Assembly: GCA_963720705.1 (NCBI GenBank)
Contig: CAVRGJ010000002.1
Span: 248,001 to 312,000, forward strand
Origin: DASWJZ01 sp963720705
GTDB lineage: Bacteria; Pseudomonadota; Alphaproteobacteria; Rhizobiales; Afifellaceae
Direction of reading: 5' to 3'
Length of the DNA stretch: 64,000 nucleotides
Shown: positions 17,577 to 27,140 of the stretch, piece after piece
Numbering within the stretch: position 1 is the stretch's first letter
Layout of the letters: every line of letters begins with the position of its first letter
Program-made: the position numbers and the translations under genes
The notes under the pieces: model-generated
Databases searched by the model: none
Seen by the model: the letters and a program-made list of their open reading frames with translations, nothing else
What the model was told of the DNA's origin: nothing

Positions 17577-18208
17577 ACCTGCTTCGCGACGGGCCGGACG
17601 ACGCGGTCGCTTCGATCGTGCTTGCGCACGGAGCAGGCGCACCGATGGACAGCCGCTTCATGAACGATTTTGCGAAGGCACTTGCGGAGCGCGGCCTTCA
17701 AACAATCCGCTTCGAGTTCGCTTACATGGCGAGCCGGCGTACGGCTGCGGGGCGCAAGCCGCCGCCACGCGCGGAGACCGTGATGGGCGAATACCGCGAC
17801 CTCGTCGCGAGCCTCGACGAAAGCCGGCCGCTCTTCATCGGCGGCAAGTCGATGGGCGGCCGCGTCGCCTCGATGGTGGCGGACGACCTTTTCGGCGCGG
17901 GGAAGATCGCCGGCCTTGTCTGCCTCGGCTATCCGTTCCACCCGCCGGGTCAGCCGGGAAAGCTTCGCACCGCGCATCTTCAGACGCTCACTGTTCCCAC
18001 GTTGATCTGCCAGGGCACGCGCGACCCGTTCGGCACGCACGCGGAGGTTCCAGGCTACAAGCTTTCGAAGGCGATCACGGTCGATTGGCTGGACGACGGC
18101 GATCACGACTTCCGACCGCGCAAGGAGTCCGGGCTGACCGCGAAGCAGAATCTCAATCACGCTGCGGATGCCGTAGCGGAATGGATATCGGCGACGCTCC
18201 AAACGTGA
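17573..18208 (+). CDS. Alpha/beta hydrolase (Tex30/KANL3-like)
   Basis: The 211-residue product carries IVLAHGAGAPMDSRFM (oxyanion region), the nucleophile motif GGKSMGGR, the likely acid in ICQGTRDPFGT and the histidine in DDGDHDF, in the order of a small alpha/beta hydrolase. The family is annotated Tex30/KANL3-like or dienelactone-hydrolase-like; its substrate is unknown. The ATG at 17573 overlaps the stop of the BRCT-TPR gene by four bases, indicating coupled translation. It converges on the P-type ATPase gene. Confidence 0.82.
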   Translation: MNLLRDGPDDAVASIVLAHGAGAPMDSRFMNDFAKALAERGLQTIRFEFAYMASRRTAAGRKPPPRAETVMGEYRDLVASLDESRPLFIGGKSMGGRVASMVADDLFGAGKIAGLVCLGYPFHPPGQPGKLRTAHLQTLTVPTLICQGTRDPFGTHAEVPGYKLSKAITVDWLDDGDHDFRPRKESGLTAKQNLNHAADAVAEWISATLQT

Positions 18209-18233
18209 GCTGAGACGCTGCGTAAGGGGGAAG

Positions 18234-20088
18234 TTACCCCGGTAGTCCGTCGCCGAGCGCGCGGAGCGCGTTCAAAATGACAAGCACGTCGATCGCTTCC
18301 TGGATCAGCGCGCCCTCGACCGGCGGGATATAGCCGAGCGCCGCGGCAATCATGCCGATCGTCGAGAGCCCGATCCCGGCGCCGACGCTTTCCGTCGCGA
18401 TCCGGCGCGAGCGCTGCGCGATCGCGACGGCAAGCGGTATGCGCTCAAGATCGTCCGCCAGAAGCACGACGTCGGCGGCTTCGCTCGCGCCGGCGGCGCC
18501 GCTTCCCATCGCGATCCCGATATCGGCCGCCGCGAGCGCCGGCGCGTCGTTGACGCCGTCGCCGACCATGATGACCGAGCCGCCGCGGCGCAGGTTACGC
18601 CGCTCCGAAAGCACGGTCTCGACCTTGGCTTCCGGCCGAAGCTCGGCGAGGACTGAATCGAAGCCGAGCTCCGCCGCGACCCGATCCGCAGCGGCGGCGT
18701 GATCGCCGGTGGCCAAGAACTGCGCGCTCGATGCCGAGTTGCCGAAGCGTCGCTATCGCAAGGCGCGCCTCAGGCCGAACGGAATCGACGATCTCAAAGA
18801 CTATCTCGAGGCGCCCCTCGACCGCCACCGCGACGAGGCTCGCCCCGTCATCGAGCGCGGCGCTTGCGAAGTCCGGTGGCGTCGAAGCGTGGGCGCGAGC
18901 GAATGCGACGCTACCGACCACGACCGTGTGGTCTTCGACCGTGCCTTCGATCCCGGCTCCACTCTCTTCGTGCACCGCACTCGGCGGTGAGAGCGTCAGC
19001 CCTTTCGCGTGCGCGACGCGCACGAGAAGGTCGGCGACAACATGGTTCGATGCCTGGTCGAGCGACGCCCCGAGGCGCAGCGCTTCGTCGGGCGCGGCGC
19101 CATCGGCCGCGAAGCGCGGTGTGAGCGTCGTGCTGCCGCTGGTCAGCGTCCCCGTCTTGTCGAGGATCAGGACGCGCGCGCGGGCGAGTGCCTCCAACGC
19201 GCCGCCGCCCTTCACCAGGATGCCGTGCTTCGCGGCGCGCGAAAGCCCGGCGATCAGCGCCACCGGCACGGCGAGGATCAGCGGGCAGGGCGTAGCGATG
19301 ACGAGCACCGCGAGGAGCCGCCGCTCGTCGCCGCTCACGAGCCAAGCGGCGGCGGAAAGCGCCAGCGTCAGCGCAAGGAAGCCGAGCGCGTAGCGGTCGG
19401 CGAGCCGGCTCATCGGCGCCTTCACCCGCTGCGCAGCCTCGACCAGGCGAAGGATGTTGGCGTAGGTGCTCTCAGCCGCCCGCTTCGTCGCCTTGAGATC
19501 GAAGGGCGGGCCCTTGCTGGCGGAGCCGCTCATCGCGGTTTCGCCCACCGTGCGCTGCACCGGCAGCGATTCGCCGGTCAGCGCCGACTGATCGAGGATG
19601 GCGCTGCCTTGCTCCACGATGCCGTCGACCGGCAGCGCATCGCCCTGCCGGATCAGGAGCCGGTCGCCCGGCATGATAGCTTCGATCGCGATCTCTTCGA
19701 GCCCACCGTCCATATAACGATGCGCGGTGCGCGGGACGCGCGAAAGGAGCGCCGTCATCTCGCGGCGCGCGCGCCGGCCGGCATAGCCTTCGAGGAACTG
19801 CCCGCCCGAATACATCAACGCCACGACAATTCCGGCAAGCGGCTCGTCGAAGGCCAGGGCCGCGCCCATCGCGAGCGCGGCGATCAGGTCGAGACCCGTC
19901 TCGCCGCGGCGGAGCGTTGTCACGGTCTGAAGGGCAAGCGCTGCAAGCGCGGCGGCGACGCCAATACGCCAGATCCATTGGCCGAGCGCCGCGTTGCCGA
20001 AGGCCGCGGCCAGAAATCCGCCGATGAGCGCCCCCGCCGTAAACGCGAAGAGCGCGTTCGTCAGGAGGTCTTCAAGGCGCGCTCGCAT
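18234..20088 (-). pseudogene. Heavy-metal-translocating P-type ATPase, frameshifted
   Basis: From 20088 the protein reads as a P1B-type ATPase without a cytosolic metal-binding domain. It has N-terminal membrane helices, the actuator TGES (ALTGESLPVQRT), the metal-site helix ATPCPLILAVPVALIAG, the phosphorylation motif DKTGTLTSG and the P-domain up to GIERAVL. An extra base in the CC at 18713-18714 (minus strand GG) then breaks the frame. The other frame continues ATGDHAAAADRVAAELG, GDGVNDAPAL and the last two helices to 18234. Without that base the protein would be 617 residues, normal for the family. The likely role is efflux of Zn, Cd, Co or similar ions. It starts 19 bases after the cytochrome c gene. 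Confidence 0.87.
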
Positions 20089-20107
20089 CGCGGCGCCGAA
20101 GCGCGGC

Positions 20108-20875
20108 CTATCTCGCGTCCGGATCGAGCGACTGGAGATAGGCCAGGAGGTCGGCGATCTGGATGTCGGAGAGGAAGCGGAGCGACAGCATCTCCGCCGC
20201 CGGCACGCCGTTCAGGATCTTATGAATCGCCTGCGTGGGGCGGTTGCGCGCGACCCACCCGAGTGAGGAGCGGTCGCCCTTCTCGCCCTTCAGATAGCGG
20301 CGTCCGTCGAGTTGATGGCAGGAGATGCAGGCGCCCTCGAAGATGTCTCGGCCGAACTCGGGATTACCCACCGCGACTCCCGTCTCGCTGATGTAATCGC
20401 TGCGCGTGTACAGTCCCTGCGTGACGAAGAGGGCAAGAATATCCATCGCGACGTCGGTGATGCGAGCGGCCGGGAAGGGGTGCTGAGGGTCGCGGAGCTT
20501 CTTCTTCACGAGCTCTGGGTCGGCGCCGGCGAGTTGATGCAAGCCGGGGAACTGGTGGTCCTCGATCTCGACGCCCGAGTAGTCCCAGCCGTGGCAGGTC
20601 ACGCAGCGCCAGGTATCGGCCCGCGAAATCGAGAGCGCTCCCTTCAGTGCCGGGTTGCGCTCCTCCGGCGGCAGCTCGTCGAGGATCGTCCAGAAATCGT
20701 CGTAGAGCTTTCCGCCGAGCGAGAGCAGGAAGACCGGGCCGAGCTCGGTGTCGCCGGAGGCGGCCTGGTGCGACGCGTCTTGCGCCATCGCGGCGCGCGG
20801 AGCGAGCGCCGCGAGGACGAGGATCGAAAACGCGAGGCAGCTCGTCAGACGGGCAGTGCGGAATATTCGGGGCAT
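20108..20875 (-). CDS. Exported diheme c-type cytochrome
   Basis: The 255-residue product has a signal peptide (MPRIFRTARLTSCLAFSILV, ending RAAMAQ) and two heme c attachment motifs, CVTCH near residue 96 and CISCH near residue 185. It is therefore a periplasmic or membrane-anchored diheme electron carrier. The second half (GRDIFEGACISCHQLDG, then EMLSLRFLSDIQIADLLAYLQSL) is a typical cytochrome c class I ending, with M in a plausible axial position. A single gene with no oxidase nearby; the next gene downstream on the same strand is the P-type ATPase, 19 bases away. A redox partner cannot be assigned from context. Confidence 0.85.
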   Translation of the reverse strand: MPRIFRTARLTSCLAFSILVLAALAPRAAMAQDASHQAASGDTELGPVFLLSLGGKLYDDFWTILDELPPEERNPALKGALSISRADTWRCVTCHGWDYSGVEIEDHQFPGLHQLAGADPELVKKKLRDPQHPFPAARITDVAMDILALFVTQGLYTRSDYISETGVAVGNPEFGRDIFEGACISCHQLDGRRYLKGEKGDRSSLGWVARNRPTQAIHKILNGVPAAEMLSLRFLSDIQIADLLAYLQSLDPDAR

Positions 20876-20965
20876 CGAGCGTCACCGTTGAGCATGGCCG
20901 TAGCCAGCCGTGCGGCGGCCGGATTGGCGTTGACCTGCGTCAAAATAGCCAGAGAAGGGGCGGCG

Positions 20966-21649
20966 TCAGTCGATGGCGACGCCGGCCTGCCGCATCTCTT
21001 TGATTGCGGCTTTTCCGCCCGCCGGCGTCACCGGCTTTGTCGCGCCGGCAATCAGATGCGTCTTCAGCCCGGATTTGACCGCATCGAGAGCCGTCGCCCG
21101 CACGCACACGTCCTCCGCCAGCCCACCGACGAAGACGCGCGTCACGCCGCGGCGCCGAAGCTCCTCGGCAAGCCCGGTCGCGTCGAAAGCCGAATATTGG
21201 TCGCGGTCGGCGCGGTCGCCCTTCGTCACGACGCTGACGTCGGGCGGCAGAACGAGATCGGGATGGAAGTCGGCGCCCTTTGTCCCCTGGACGCAATGGA
21301 CGGGCCATTCGCCGCCTCGCGGCTTGAAGCTCAGATGCTCGGTCGGATGCCAGTCGCGCGAGGCAAAGACCGGGACGCCGAGGCGGCGCGCCCGCTCGAT
21401 CCAGCGGTTCAGCACGGGGACGACGGCGTCGCCTTTTTCAATCGGCAGCGAGCCGCCCGGGCAGAAGTCGCGCTGCACATCGACGATGATAAGCGCGTCG
21501 CCGGTCTGAAGCGCGTCCTCCGCGCCGCCAATGCCGCCGTCAGGCTGCACGAGCGATGCCGGATCGCTCGCCGGGAAGCTCTCCTCCAACGCTTCGTCGA
21601 GAAGCTCTTCCTTGCGTTCGCGCTGCGGCCGCGGCTTCTTCGTGCTCAT
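20966..21649 (-). CDS. pncA: Nicotinamidase (PncA-like) with N-terminal EESFPASDP segment
   Basis: I place the start at 21649 (MSTKKPRPQRERKEE), where AAGGGG lies upstream at good spacing. The hydrolase part shows the catalytic aspartate in DVQRDFCPGG, metal ligands in SRDWHPTEHLSF, the lysine in VVTKGDRADRDQYSAF and the nucleophilic cysteine in LAEDVCVRATALDAV. These define bacterial nicotinamidases, which turn nicotinamide into nicotinate in NAD salvage. About 40 residues precede the enzyme. They include EESFPASDPAS, a motif I know from small stand-alone proteins of alphaproteobacteria, so this looks like a fusion. Length is 227 residues. Confidence 0.85.
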   Translation of the reverse strand: MSTKKPRPQRERKEELLDEALEESFPASDPASLVQPDGGIGGAEDALQTGDALIIVDVQRDFCPGGSLPIEKGDAVVPVLNRWIERARRLGVPVFASRDWHPTEHLSFKPRGGEWPVHCVQGTKGADFHPDLVLPPDVSVVTKGDRADRDQYSAFDATGLAEELRRRGVTRVFVGGLAEDVCVRATALDAVKSGLKTHLIAGATKPVTPAGGKAAIKEMRQAGVAID

Positions 21650-21748
21650 GGCACGCCCCTTGGGTTCGCTCTCGAATGAAGGTAGTGCATCGATGCGCCG
21701 GATCAACCGACGCAACAACGCGGACGGGGCGAGCGCAGCTTTGGATCG

Positions 21749-22990
21749 TCAGGACGTAGTCGGCCGACGGCCTGGCAAAAGCCCGAGGAAACCGCTCTTC
21801 CGGCCCGCCCGTCCGCGCCGGCGGCGAGGGCGGATCAGTCGCTTCGCCTGCGCTTTGCCCTCGCTCTTCAAGTCGGAGAGCCCGGCGCGCAGCCGCGCGG
21901 CGATACCCCAGGCGCTCGAGCTTAAGAGCAGCGTGCCGTAGGGTTCGCGGTCGGGCCAAAGAAGCATCATCATCGGGTTGTCTTCCTCGCAGACCGGATC
22001 GACGCGTTCGATCGTCGGGTCGGCGAGCCAACGCCGCGTCTCGTCGCACATCAGCTGCTTGCCGGGTGAGAACGCGGCGAACTCCTCATCGAAGGCCACT
22101 TTCCAAGGGATCGACATGTGGCCGTGGTCGAAGCGGATCAGCGCCGCGATCGGCTTGTCGCCGAGCCGCATCACGTCGATCGCCGCAAAGCCCTTCTGCG
22201 CGAGCTGGAGCACCGCGGTGTGGGCGAATTCGTGCAGGTTGTTGCGTCGGATGAGCGCTGTCCCGCGGCGGCCTTTCCAGCCCGAGCCTTCGAGCGCGGT
22301 GAACATGCCGAAGGCGGACTCGATCTCGGTCGCGGTGCGCGCCGTCATGAAGCTCACCGCACCGGTCTCGCACAGGCGCCTGAGCTGGCGCTCAAGCTCG
22401 CGCCGCCGCTTCAGGCTCACCATCTCATCGAATTCGGCAATGCCGCGCGAAGCATCCGGGTAGAGGATCGGCCGCATCTGGCGTTCGGCGACAGTCCAGT
22501 AGCCCGCGCGCGCAGCGGCTGAGCGCAGCGCGTTCGCCGCCGGGCCGTTCAGCGGCAGGTGCGGGATCGAGAAGAGCGTGCGCCCGCTCGTGCGCATGTG
22601 CGCGATCAGGCTGTCCGTGACCTGCGGTGCCAATTCCTTGTCGATCAGCGGCGTGCCGAGCGGCGCATAGGGATGCGTCCAGACGCTGAACCGCCGCCCG
22701 CCGAGGAACTGCCCGCCGGCCGCGACGACCGGCGCGAAGAAATGCAGGTCGTCGCGATCGGAGAAGATGGCAAGACGCAGCCGCTTTCGCCCGAGCGCGC
22801 GGATCGCCGGTTCCAGGAACTCCGGCAGGAAGAACGGATTGGTTTCGAGCGCGCGCTCGGCGAGCACACGAATACGCTCGGCCAAGCGCGGCAGCGCGTC
22901 GACGGGTTCCAGGGCGAACGTGCCGCGCCGCGCCCCTTGCGTGCGCGGCGCCGGCCCGATGGGGACAGCTCTCTCAAATGCCATCTGCAC
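21749..22990 (-). CDS. GNAT-fold (CelD/BioF2-like) acetyltransferase family protein
   Basis: The 413-residue protein resembles the acetyltransferase-6 or CelD/BioF2 group: LAIFSDRDDLHFFAPVV, a central MVSLKRRRELERQLRRLCETG helix, then FTALEGSGWKGRRGTALIRR and AALIRFDHGHMSIPWKVAFDEEFAAFSPGKQLMCDETRRW, the conserved core of the fold. These proteins often act in surface polysaccharide or peptidoglycan-associated modification. The C terminus ends in a basic arginine-rich tail. The start could be GTG at 22990 or ATG at 22984; neither has a clear ribosome-binding site. No function can be assigned from the neighbours. Confidence 0.78.
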   Translation of the reverse strand: MQMAFERAVPIGPAPRTQGARRGTFALEPVDALPRLAERIRVLAERALETNPFFLPEFLEPAIRALGRKRLRLAIFSDRDDLHFFAPVVAAGGQFLGGRRFSVWTHPYAPLGTPLIDKELAPQVTDSLIAHMRTSGRTLFSIPHLPLNGPAANALRSAAARAGYWTVAERQMRPILYPDASRGIAEFDEMVSLKRRRELERQLRRLCETGAVSFMTARTATEIESAFGMFTALEGSGWKGRRGTALIRRNNLHEFAHTAVLQLAQKGFAAIDVMRLGDKPIAALIRFDHGHMSIPWKVAFDEEFAAFSPGKQLMCDETRRWLADPTIERVDPVCEEDNPMMMLLWPDREPYGTLLLSSSAWGIAARLRAGLSDLKSEGKAQAKRLIRPRRRRGRAGRKSGFLGLLPGRRPTTS

Positions 22991-23055
22991 AACGTGACGC
23001 TATATGCCGCGAGCTCCCAGTTGCGCCGTCAATGCGCCGTTAAGCTTAAGATATC

Positions 23056-23607
23056 TCATCCCGCAAACCCTCCGCCATCGAGATACGCCTGCTCGGCAGG
23101 CGTCGTGTGCCGTCCGAGGATCGGATTGCGATGCGGGAAGCGACCGAACCGGCGGACCGCCTGTTCATGGATGCGCGCGAAGGAAAGCGCGTCGCTGCCG
23201 TGCGAATGGGAGAAGAGTACGCTTCGCTCCTGATCGGCGATCCGCTCAGCATGCATGAAGGGCATGTGGAAGAAGAAGGTTAGGTCTTCGGCGACGTGCT
23301 TGTCGAATCCGGCTGCGATCGCCGCCGTCGCCAGCTCGCTTGCCATCTCGTCCTGCGCGAAGGCCTTCGGCGTATCGCGGAACATGTTGCGCGAGAACTG
23401 GTCGAGAACGAGGATGAGCGCGAGCGCGCCCTCCGGCGTCTTCGCCCAATCCCGCTTCTTGCCCGCCGCCACCTCTTCGTGGAGCGCGCTGAATCGCTCC
23501 ACAATGGCGCGGTCGAAGTCCGCGTCCTTCTTGAACCACTTGCCGCGGCCGGCGTCGCGCCAGAAGGCAACAACGTCTTGCGGCCCGACGTTCGCGCCCC
23601 CGCTCAA
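23056..23607 (-). CDS. DUF924 family protein
   Basis: Family features are QDVVAFWRDAGRGKWFKKDADFD, ALILVLDQFSRNMFRDTPKAFAQD, FFFHMPFMHAERIADQER and a C-terminal FPHRNPILGR, which are characteristic of DUF924, an alpha-helical TPR-like family of unknown function. Two TTG starts fit: 23628, and 23607, which overlaps the stop codon of the acyl-CoA synthetase gene. I prefer 23607 because it gives a normal family N terminus and coupled translation. No ATG is available. The family is widespread; no biochemical role is established as far as I know. Confidence 0.82.
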   Translation of the reverse strand: MSGGANVGPQDVVAFWRDAGRGKWFKKDADFDRAIVERFSALHEEVAAGKKRDWAKTPEGALALILVLDQFSRNMFRDTPKAFAQDEMASELATAAIAAGFDKHVAEDLTFFFHMPFMHAERIADQERSVLFSHSHGSDALSFARIHEQAVRRFGRFPHRNPILGRHTTPAEQAYLDGGGFAG

Positions 23608-25403
23608 AGCCGCACCTTGCCTTCGCAAATGTCCCCGTAAATCGTCGGATCGAGGCGGATATAAGACTGCAACTCCGGATGCAGGAAATATAGAGGGTCG
23701 CCGACCACGCTCGGACCGAAGCCCTCTCTCGCCAGATCGAACTTTCGCTGCTTGAAGGTCGAGGTCGTGTCGAGCTCCGTCACGAAGCGGAGGAACACGG
23801 GCCGCGCATAGCCGGCAAGCTGCGCTGCGACGTGTCGAGAGAAGCCGTCGAGGTCCATGCCGTCGTCCACGACAAGTGCAGCCATGCCGACGCGCCCCTC
23901 CGCCCCCGGCACGCTGACGCCGTATACGCTCGCCTCCTTGATGCCGGGGAAGGAGGTGATCGCCTCCTGCACCTCCGACGTCGCGACGTTCTCGCCCTTC
24001 CAGCGAAACGTGTCGCCGATCCGGTCGACGAAGTAGTAGTAGCCGCTCGCATCCTTGCGCATGAGGTCGCCGGTGCGGAACCAGCGGTCACCCTTCTCGA
24101 AGGCGTCGCGGAGGATCTTCTTCTCGGTCGACGCCGGGTCGGCGTAGCCCTCGAAGCGCTGGCTCGGGCGCTTCGGGTCGTTCATGATCTTAGAGATCGC
24201 TTCGCCGACCTCGCCGGGCGCGCATTTGACGCAGAAGCCGTCGGCGCCTCGGACCGGCGCTTCCGTTTCGATATCGAAGCGCACGATCTCGACGAAGAAC
24301 TTGCTCTCCATCCACTTCGGAATGCGGCCGACCGCGCCGACTTTTCCGTCGAAGTTGATGAACACGCAGTTGCCCTCGGTCGAGGCGTACCATTCGAGGA
24401 TTTTCGGGATGCGAAAGCGCTTCTGGAAATCCGTCCAGATATCGGGCCTGAGCCCGTTGCCGCAGGCAAGCCGGATCTTGTGCGTCGCCTCGGATTTGTG
24501 CGGCGGGCTGTTCACAAGGTAGCGGCAGAGCTCGCCGATATAGATGAAGACGGTGCAGTCGTTCTTGACGATGTCATCCCAGAACATCGAGGCGGAGAAG
24601 CGCTCGCGCAGCACCACGCTGGCGCCAGCCGTCAGCGCCGCGCCGGGGCCGAGCACGCCGCCCGAAGTATGGTACAGGGGTAGGCACACATAGACGCGGT
24701 CGTCGGCGCGCATCCGCATCGCGCCGTTGAAGCCGAACATCACGCTCTGGACGCGGTAGTGGTTGAGGTTCGCGGCCTTCGGCAGGCCGGTCGTCCCGCT
24801 CGTGTAGACGAAGAGGCACTTGTCCTCGATGGTGAGGCGCGGGAGATCCCCTTCGGGGATCGGCGCATCGGAGAGGCCGTCGAGCTTCGTGTCGAGCCGC
24901 TCGTAGCCTTCGCGCTCGGCGCCGTGGCACCAGAGCTGCGGTCCGGCAGCAATATCCACCGCCGCCGTGCCAAAGCTCTCGACCAGCTTCGCGTCGACGA
25001 TCACATGTCGCGGCTTCACGATATTGATGCAATGGGCGAGCGAGGTGCCGGTCAGGTTCGTGTTCAGGAGCGCGACGACGCCACCGGCTCGCGTGATCCC
25101 GAGCCAAGCGGCGAGGTATTCCGGCCGGTTCGGCATCATGAGCGCGACCACGTCGCCCTTCGCCACGCCATGCGTCATCGCCCAGCGCGCATATTGATCG
25201 CCGCGCCGGTCATAGCCGCGGTAGGTCATCTGCTCGCTCTCGGAGATGAGGGCGACCTTGTCTTCGTAGGACGACGCAAGGTCGCGCACGACCTGCGGGT
25301 AGGTGCGGCCGGGATTCTTGATGACCTTTGAAATCTTCGCAAGCGAACGGAGCACGCCGGTCAAATAGGCATAGTCGCTTCCGATTCGCTCGATAAGTCC
25401 CAT
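23604..25403 (-). CDS. Long-chain acyl-CoA synthetase (FATP/FadD6-like)
   Basis: This 599-residue AMP-forming enzyme has the ATP-binding loop FVYTSGTTGLPKA, the YASTEGN motif, FRTGDLMRKD, the VDRIGDTFRWKGENVAT hinge and the terminal TSTFKQRKFDL around the catalytic lysine. The pattern is that of very-long-chain acyl-CoA synthetases of the FATP type, which activate imported fatty acids. It begins MGLIERIGSDYAY, with ATG at 25403. The last codon overlaps the DUF924 gene. It is divergent from the tusA-like gene, with about 100 bases between starts. Confidence 0.88.
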   Translation of the reverse strand: MGLIERIGSDYAYLTGVLRSLAKISKVIKNPGRTYPQVVRDLASSYEDKVALISESEQMTYRGYDRRGDQYARWAMTHGVAKGDVVALMMPNRPEYLAAWLGITRAGGVVALLNTNLTGTSLAHCINIVKPRHVIVDAKLVESFGTAAVDIAAGPQLWCHGAEREGYERLDTKLDGLSDAPIPEGDLPRLTIEDKCLFVYTSGTTGLPKAANLNHYRVQSVMFGFNGAMRMRADDRVYVCLPLYHTSGGVLGPGAALTAGASVVLRERFSASMFWDDIVKNDCTVFIYIGELCRYLVNSPPHKSEATHKIRLACGNGLRPDIWTDFQKRFRIPKILEWYASTEGNCVFINFDGKVGAVGRIPKWMESKFFVEIVRFDIETEAPVRGADGFCVKCAPGEVGEAISKIMNDPKRPSQRFEGYADPASTEKKILRDAFEKGDRWFRTGDLMRKDASGYYYFVDRIGDTFRWKGENVATSEVQEAITSFPGIKEASVYGVSVPGAEGRVGMAALVVDDGMDLDGFSRHVAAQLAGYARPVFLRFVTELDTTSTFKQRKFDLAREGFGPSVVGDPLYFLHPELQSYIRLDPTIYGDICEGKVRL

Positions 25404-25503
25404 GCTTCCTCCGGTCGGGGCGCGTGTTAGCCGCGCCTCGGCTTCTCATTGCTCTTCGCTGAGAAAAGTAGCATCGGGGTCCGAGCAACGCGAGGGTGAC
25501 GGC

Positions 25504-25731
25504 GTGGCGGAACCGCAGCTGATCGACGTGCGCGGGCTGAAGTGCCCGTTGCCGGTGCTGAAAGCGGCGCGGCGCATGCGCGAGCTGGGTTCGGGCGCCC
25601 GCTTGGTGCTTCTTACCGACGATCCGATGGCCGCGGTCGACGTGCCGAATTTTTGCCGCGAAGAGCGCCACCGCCTGCTGGCGGTGAGCCGCGACGGCAA
25701 AACGCTCCGCTTCGAGATCGAAAAGGGATAG
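25504..25731 (+). CDS. TusA-family sulfur carrier protein
   Basis: The GTG at 25504 is chosen because GAGGG sits 7 bases upstream and the family N terminus (MAEPQLIDVRGLKCPLPVLKA) starts right there; a longer frame exists but is untypical. At 75 residues it is the size of TusA/SirA-like proteins. The cysteine of LKCPLP is the persulfide carrier of the conserved CPxP motif. It may relay sulfur for thiolation or cofactor synthesis. No partner tus or dsr genes are nearby. Confidence 0.85.
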   Translation: MAEPQLIDVRGLKCPLPVLKAARRMRELGSGARLVLLTDDPMAAVDVPNFCREERHRLLAVSRDGKTLRFEIEKG

Positions 25732-25735
25732 TCCG

Positions 25736-26962
25736 CTATTGCGGCGGCGGGACCGCGTCGAGCGAACCTGGCGACCCGGCCGCCGCGCCGATCGCATCGG
25801 CCGGCGCGGAGTTGGCGCTCGCGTCTCCGGGTGCGTAGGCGTTGAGCACGTCGGCAACCGGCGCTTCGGTGTTGGAACCGGGCCGCGGCCGCGGCAATGG
25901 CGCCACGAACGCCAACTCCCCGAGAACGGCCGGAACGACCGCCGAAACCCTGACCGGTGGCCCGAGATAGATCGGATCGGCGGTGAGATGTGAGGCCTCC
26001 GGCGCGTCGCCTTCGTTGTTGTCCTCGGAGGCGGAGCGCACGCGTTTTGGGCCGCAGACAAGCTGGCGCATGTCAAACGGCGTGTCGTAGGCGGAGCCGG
26101 ACTCAGCGTCTGTAAGGCGGACGATTGCGCCATCTTCGGGCGGCGAGGAGGCGAATCCGTCGTCAAGAAGCTTCGCCGCCAATTCCGTGCGGGCTTTGCC
26201 GCCGTATTGGCCGAATACGACCGCGATCACCTCGCGGCTGCCGCGCTTGGCGGAAGCGACGAGATTGTAGCCCGAGGCGCAGATGAAACCGGTCTTCATT
26301 CCGGTCGCTCCGGGGTAGCGCTCGAGCAGCTTGTTGTAGTTCTTCAGGATCTTGCCGCCGATCTGGATCGCGGGCAGCTTGAAATAGCTGCTGTAGTCGC
26401 GGAACTCGAGAAGGAGCGCGCGCGCGAGAAGCGCCATATCGCGCGCCGTCGTATAATTGTTGTCGTCGGGCAGGCCGTTGGGCGTGACGAAATGTGACCG
26501 CGTCATTCCGAGGCGCTGTGCCGCTTCGTTCATGCGGTCGGAAAAGCCGGAAACGCTCCCCCCGACGGTCTCAGCGACGGCGACGGCGATATCGTTCGCC
26601 GATTTGACCATCATCATCTTCAGGGCGTTGTCGAGGGTAAGCACCGTGCCCGGCCGAAATCCCATCTTGCTCGGCGGCTGGTTGGCGGCGTTGGCACTGT
26701 AGTGGACCTCGGAATCGAGCGTGATCTCGCCGGCCCGAATCGCCTCGAAGGTCACGTAGAGAGTCATCAGCTTGGTGGTGGAGGCCGGATACCAGGGCCT
26801 CAGCGCATCGGACTCCTCGATGACCCGACCGCTGTTCACGTCTGCGACGATATAAGGCCCCCGCACGACCTCTGGTGCCGGGTCAGGGGCAGGCGCAGCC
26901 GCAAGCCCCGCGGACGCAAATCCCAGAACGAAGATCGTGACGGCGCCGGCGCGAAGCCGCAT
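25736..26962 (-). CDS. D-alanyl-D-alanine carboxypeptidase (S11, PBP5-like)
   Basis: The mature enzyme carries the three penicillin-binding motifs: STTK (S61, K64 with the start used here), SAN, and KTG in GATGMKTGFICASG. It removes the terminal D-Ala of peptidoglycan stem peptides in the periplasm. The signal peptide is MRLRAGAVTIFVLGFASAG followed by LAAAP. The ATG at 26962 gives a compact signal peptide; a TTG at 26983 with AAGGGG upstream is the alternative start. The C-terminal 120 residues are a low-complexity Pro/Ala-rich tail without an obvious amphipathic anchor. The stop is 4 bases from the end of the convergent tusA-like gene. Confidence 0.88.
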   Translation of the reverse strand: MRLRAGAVTIFVLGFASAGLAAAPAPDPAPEVVRGPYIVADVNSGRVIEESDALRPWYPASTTKLMTLYVTFEAIRAGEITLDSEVHYSANAANQPPSKMGFRPGTVLTLDNALKMMMVKSANDIAVAVAETVGGSVSGFSDRMNEAAQRLGMTRSHFVTPNGLPDDNNYTTARDMALLARALLLEFRDYSSYFKLPAIQIGGKILKNYNKLLERYPGATGMKTGFICASGYNLVASAKRGSREVIAVVFGQYGGKARTELAAKLLDDGFASSPPEDGAIVRLTDAESGSAYDTPFDMRQLVCGPKRVRSASEDNNEGDAPEASHLTADPIYLGPPVRVSAVVPAVLGELAFVAPLPRPRPGSNTEAPVADVLNAYAPGDASANSAPADAIGAAAGSPGSLDAVPPPQ

Positions 26963-27140
26963 TCCTGCCTGCGTCGCTCTCAAAATGGGCCCCTTCTCGC
27001 TGTTCGCGGATCATATCGCATTTTCGCGCGGCCGGCACCCCCGCTGCTGCCGAATTGCTGCGGCGAAGCGAAGATTGCCCGCGTGCCCCCGGAAAGACTA
27101 AACTCCGCGGCCTATCCATCCCCAAAGACTCGAGCTTTGA

